Assembly (NCBI RefSeq): GCF_003240565.2
Contig: NZ_CP117255.1
Span: 2,542,001 to 2,606,000, forward strand
Length of the DNA: 64,000 bases
From: Rhizobium tumorigenes
GTDB lineage: Bacteria; Pseudomonadota; Alphaproteobacteria; Rhizobiales; Rhizobiaceae
Direction of reading: 5' to 3'
Every line of letters begins with the position of its first letter. Position 1 is the first letter of the stretch. Positions 61,310 to 64,000 of this stretch are shown here, in pieces. The translations under genes and the position numbers were made by a program. The notes beneath the pieces were generated by a model that was not told where the DNA came from, ran no database searches, and saw only the letters and a list, made by a program, of their open reading frames with translations.

Positions 61310-62009
61310 GGTCTGCATCGAAGACAGCGCCGGCCTTGCAGCCGCCATCGACGGCGGTGCCGATCGCATCGAACTGTGCAGCGCGCTTGCCATCGGCGGC
61401 CTGACGCCGAGCGCCGGCCTGATGCGCGAAGCCGGCCAGCGTCAACTGCCTTGCTATGCCATGATACGACCACGCGCCGGCAACTTCGTCTGGTCCCCGG
61501 AGGACATGGAGGTGATGTACGGCGATATCGACATCGCACGCAGCGCCGGATTGGCCGGCGTCGTACTCGGTGCCTCTCTGCCCGATGGCCGGCTGGATCG
61601 CGAAAGCCTCGACAAACTCGTACACCACGCGCGAGACCTCGGCCTTACCCTGCATCGTGCCTTCGACCTCGTGCCCGACTGGCGCGACGCCATCGAAATC
61701 GCAGTCGATCTCGGTTTCGAGCGGATTTTGACCTCGGGTGGAAAAGTGACCGCTCCTGATGGGATCGAGGAGTTGGAAACACTGGTAGAACTTGCAGCCG
61801 GCCGGATATCCATCATGCCTGGCTCCGGCATCAATCCGCAAACCGTGAGCACCTTGATCCCGAGATTGAAGATCACCGACATCCACGCCTCCTGTTCTTC
61901 CAGCACAGCATCGAGCGACCCGCGGCTTGTCTCCCTCGGCTTTGCGCCTGCGCTCGAACGACGTACGGACGGCGCGGTGGTTCGCGCCCTGAAGGCGCTG
62001 GTCGCCTGA
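61299..62009 (+). CDS. cutC: CutC family protein
   Basis: A 236-residue TIM-barrel protein of the CutC family, once linked to copper homeostasis but of uncertain biochemical function. MLLEVCIEDSAGLAAAI, then DRIELCSALAIGGLTPSAGLM, TLHRAFDLVPDW, LTSGGKVTAPDG and IMPGSGINPQTV are family hallmarks. ATG 61299 is favoured over ATG 61281; AGGA lies about 9 bases upstream. Its overlap with the ROK kinase suggests a role in amino sugar or sugar-derivative metabolism rather than copper, but that is inference. Confidence 0.85.
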   Translation: MLLEVCIEDSAGLAAAIDGGADRIELCSALAIGGLTPSAGLMREAGQRQLPCYAMIRPRAGNFVWSPEDMEVMYGDIDIARSAGLAGVVLGASLPDGRLDRESLDKLVHHARDLGLTLHRAFDLVPDWRDAIEIAVDLGFERILTSGGKVTAPDGIEELETLVELAAGRISIMPGSGINPQTVSTLIPRLKITDIHASCSSSTASSDPRLVSLGFAPALERRTDGAVVRALKALVA

Positions 62010-62019
62010 GAGCTGCACT

Positions 62020-62051
62020 GCCCCAATTGGCAAGCCCAATTGCCAGTGGGC
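62020..62051 (+). terminator. stem-loop after cutC
   Basis: TGGCAA (62028-62033) pairs with TTGCCA (62040-62045), and flanking GCCC (62020-62023) with GGGC (62048-62051), forming an interrupted stem 11 bases after the stop. Confidence 0.4.
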
Positions 62052-62174
62052 TTCAAAGAGGGCATGAATGCTTCTGTTGCGTAAAGGCGCCCCGTCCGGA
62101 CGGTCGGGAACCGCTGCGCGAAAACGATGCTTTCACGGCTTGAGTCCCTACCGTGATTTCGCAGAGAGCATTAA

Positions 62175-62993
62175 ATGACGGTTTCACCCCCGCGTCGCAA
62201 AAGCCGCATCGTTTTCTGGCTGGCCGCGATCTTCATCCTGACGGGTATCGTCGCAACCGCGCTGCTTGCCAACGACCGGCGGAACTTGCGGTTTCTGGCT
62301 GACCGCTACCATATCGGCTGGCTCGGATATGAAACCGTCACGCCGCCGAAGAAGTTACAGCAAGTCAAACAAGGCCCGAAGCGGGTTGCGCCACCGGTAT
62401 TCCCGCCTGCAGTGGCAAAACCGGTCGCGACACGGCTTTTCACCAACCTGAATTCCGCGCCCAGCTTTTTCCTACGCCGCTGGAAGATCTCCGGCGAGAC
62501 GGCCTGCGACGCAATCTCACGAGCCGGCTTCGCCGTCGGCCCTTGGCATCAGGGCGCGATCGACAATTCGACATTCGAATGCAGCTACCAGACGCCGGTG
62601 TCCGAGACAGCAGCGGATGAACAACCGTCGCTCTTCGTCATCGTCCGCGGCACGCCGAAAGGCGAGGTCAGCAGTATCCGGGTCAAGGCGATCCTGCCCG
62701 AGACTGCCGCCGGGCGGGAGCTACAGGCAAAGTTCCAGGGTCTGGTCCACGCCATCGTCCAGGCTGTCGGCTGGAGCGACCTCAGCGATGCCACCGACCG
62801 CATTGGAAAGCTCGAGAACGTCACACAGTCGAGCTTCGGCGCAAGGATCGTATTCTCGCACGAGTTCGCCGATCCGCGCCGGTTCAACCTCATTCTCGAC
62901 ATCGACAGGCCCACCGGCGACCGTATCCTAGCGGCCAACTTTTTCGACACGTCCAAGTGGTTGCCGCTGCCCGAAATTACCTCGCGCAGGTGA
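62175..62993 (+). CDS. membrane-anchored protein, probably DUF6030 family
   Basis: A 272-residue protein with one N-terminal membrane helix (IVFWLAAIFILTGIVATALL), a proline-rich linker, and a periplasmic domain of about 190 residues containing two cysteines (ETACDAI and TFECSYQ) that could form a disulfide. It resembles DUF6030 proteins, which occur in Rhizobiaceae near exopolysaccharide genes; I am not certain of the assignment. ATG 62175 follows AGAGAG. It lies 304 bases upstream of UDP-glucose dehydrogenase and may share its role in surface polysaccharide. Confidence 0.6.
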   Translation: MTVSPPRRKSRIVFWLAAIFILTGIVATALLANDRRNLRFLADRYHIGWLGYETVTPPKKLQQVKQGPKRVAPPVFPPAVAKPVATRLFTNLNSAPSFFLRRWKISGETACDAISRAGFAVGPWHQGAIDNSTFECSYQTPVSETAADEQPSLFVIVRGTPKGEVSSIRVKAILPETAAGRELQAKFQGLVHAIVQAVGWSDLSDATDRIGKLENVTQSSFGARIVFSHEFADPRRFNLILDIDRPTGDRILAANFFDTSKWLPLPEITSRR

Positions 62994-63297
62994 TCCGAAT
63001 TGGCACAGCAACCGAGTGCAGAGAGGGAGACCGCAATTGCTGCGTTGCAACATACTGCCATTGCACTAAGATGGCATCGTTCTACATGTTCGTTTCACCG
63101 TTCATTCCGTAGGGGATTTCGATGAGGTAGCAGGCGTGAAGCCAGCCGGTAAAGCTCTGGCATCATTCATGAAACTGATGACATATCAGTCTATCTGTTT
63201 CTTGAGCGATTACGCAGGAGCCGGAAATCTGGCCACGTCAGCAACTTCAAATCGACCAACAGAACGCGTTTGCGTTGTCTGAAAAAGAGGAAAATCG
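62994..63297. other. leader region of UDP-glucose dehydrogenase
   Basis: This 304-base spacer contains no supported gene. It should hold the promoter and leader of the UDP-glucose dehydrogenase gene, but no strong hexamers or hairpins were identified. Confidence 0.35.
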
Positions 63298-64000
63298 ATG
63301 CGTATCACGATGATCGGGTCTGGTTATGTGGGTTTGGTGTCAGGCGTCTGCTTTGCAGATTTCGGCCATGACATCATCTGCGTCGACAAGGACGAGAAAA
63401 AGATTGCAGCGTTGCGGGCCGGCGAAATCCCGATCTTCGAGCCGGGGCTCGAAAGTCTCGTGGCCGAGAACGTCCGCTCGGGCCGCCTGTCGTTTTCGAC
63501 GGAAGTGGCGGAAAGCGTCGCAGCCAGCGATGTCGTCTTCATCGCCGTCGGCACCCCGTCGCGCCGTGGCGATGGTCATGCCGACCTGTCCTACGTCTAT
63601 GCAGCTGCCCGCGAAATTGCCACGCACGTCAAGGGCTTCACCGTCATCGTCACCAAGTCGACCGTTCCTGTCGGCACCGGCGATGAAGTGGAGCGGATCA
63701 TGCGCGACACCAACCCGGACGCAGACATCGCCGTCGTATCCAACCCCGAATTCCTGCGCGAAGGCGCCGCAATCGAGGACTTCAAGCGGCCGGACCGCAT
63801 CGTCATCGGCCTCGACGACGATCGTGCCCGGGCCGTGATGACCGAAGTCTACCGGCCGCTCTACCTCAACCAGGCGCCGCTGCTGTTCACCTCGCGCCGC
63901 ACGTCGGAACTGATCAAGTACGCCGCCAACGCCTTTCTCGCCATGAAGATCACCTTCATCAACGAGATGGCCGATCTCTGCGAAAAAGTCGGCGCCAATG
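63298..64000 (+). CDS. UDP-glucose 6-dehydrogenase, N-terminal part
   Basis: The first 234 residues of a UDP-glucose 6-dehydrogenase, which makes UDP-glucuronate for capsule, exopolysaccharide or lipopolysaccharide. MRITMIGSGYVGLVSGVCFADFGH is the NAD-binding start, followed by EPGLESLV, VGTPSRRGDGHADLS, VTKSTVPVGTGDEV, SNPEFLREGAAIEDF and the beginning of the catalytic region SELIKYAANAFLAMKITFINE. The catalytic Cys lies beyond the window. ATG 63298 follows GAGGAAA. In rhizobia this gene is known as rkpK or exo5; the name is not assigned here. Confidence 0.95.
   Translation, partial: MRITMIGSGYVGLVSGVCFADFGHDIICVDKDEKKIAALRAGEIPIFEPGLESLVAENVRSGRLSFSTEVAESVAASDVVFIAVGTPSRRGDGHADLSYVYAAAREIATHVKGFTVIVTKSTVPVGTGDEVERIMRDTNPDADIAVVSNPEFLREGAAIEDFKRPDRIVIGLDDDRARAVMTEVYRPLYLNQAPLLFTSRRTSELIKYAANAFLAMKITFINEMADLCEKVGAN

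Noticed and set aside
1..64000. tRNA, rRNA, prophage or plasmid functions
   Set aside because: No cloverleaf genes, rRNA stretches, integrase, phage structural, replication or conjugation genes were recognised.

Overview
This window looks like chromosomal DNA of a Rhizobiaceae alphaproteobacterium (Rhizobium/Agrobacterium type). The basis is GC-rich coding, several rhizobial-type intergenic palindromic mosaic repeats, and rhizobial gene families: smo/mtl-type polyol genes, many ABC sugar importers with LacI, IclR, RpiR and SorC regulators, class II xylose isomerase, a PatD-like aldehyde dehydrogenase and DUF2244. Assignment to species is not possible from the sequence alone. No rRNA, tRNA, CRISPR array, insertion sequence or prophage was recognised.

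Layout. 1-6161: end of a DUF1007 protein coupled to a NicO nickel/cobalt exporter, KDPG aldolase (eda), a CYTH protein, tRNA hydroxylase TrhO and a membrane CHASE4-like/GGDEF/EAL protein. 6320-9347: GH1 beta-glucosidase, what looks like the tail of a lost P-type ATPase, and an HD-GYP protein. 9812-13926: two overlapping esterase genes, then a Gfo/Idh/MocA oxidoreductase and a sugar isomerase/epimerase with a LacI-type operator. 14299-24521: an orphan small protein in AT-rich surroundings, a class II aldolase, a ribose-type ABC importer, a HigB/HigA-like toxin-antitoxin pair and a lacI-xylB-xylA operon. 24630-29432: a secreted alpha/beta hydrolase and an EmrAB-type efflux pair facing its TetR repressor across two operators. 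29527-36786: TerC, gltX, lysS, a membrane protein, PatD and a DUF1328 stress protein. 36836-47098: a GAF histidine kinase, DUF1345, a small SDR/IclR/lactonase cluster, transaldolase, a SorC regulator, an Ada-like methyltransferase, DUF2244, endonuclease III and a CysZ-like protein. 47330-58063: a polyol catabolic region (RpiR regulator; FGGY kinase, HAD phosphatase, mannitol dehydrogenase, SmoKGFE importer, SorC regulator, FucU). 58297-64000: a two-component system, ROK kinase with CutC, a probable DUF6030 protein and the start of UDP-glucose dehydrogenase.

How it works together. Most of the window imports and oxidises sugars and polyols into the pentose phosphate and Entner-Doudoroff routes (xylA/xylB, mtlK, FGGY kinase, tal, eda). 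Each block has its own regulator, and in several cases a palindromic operator is visible. Two c-di-GMP-type proteins, a two-component system and a solo kinase provide signalling. No clearly new multi-gene system is evident. The least explained items are the 116-residue orphan at 14299, a palindrome carrying TACGTA that recurs before three sugar-related transcription units, and the P-type ATPase relic.
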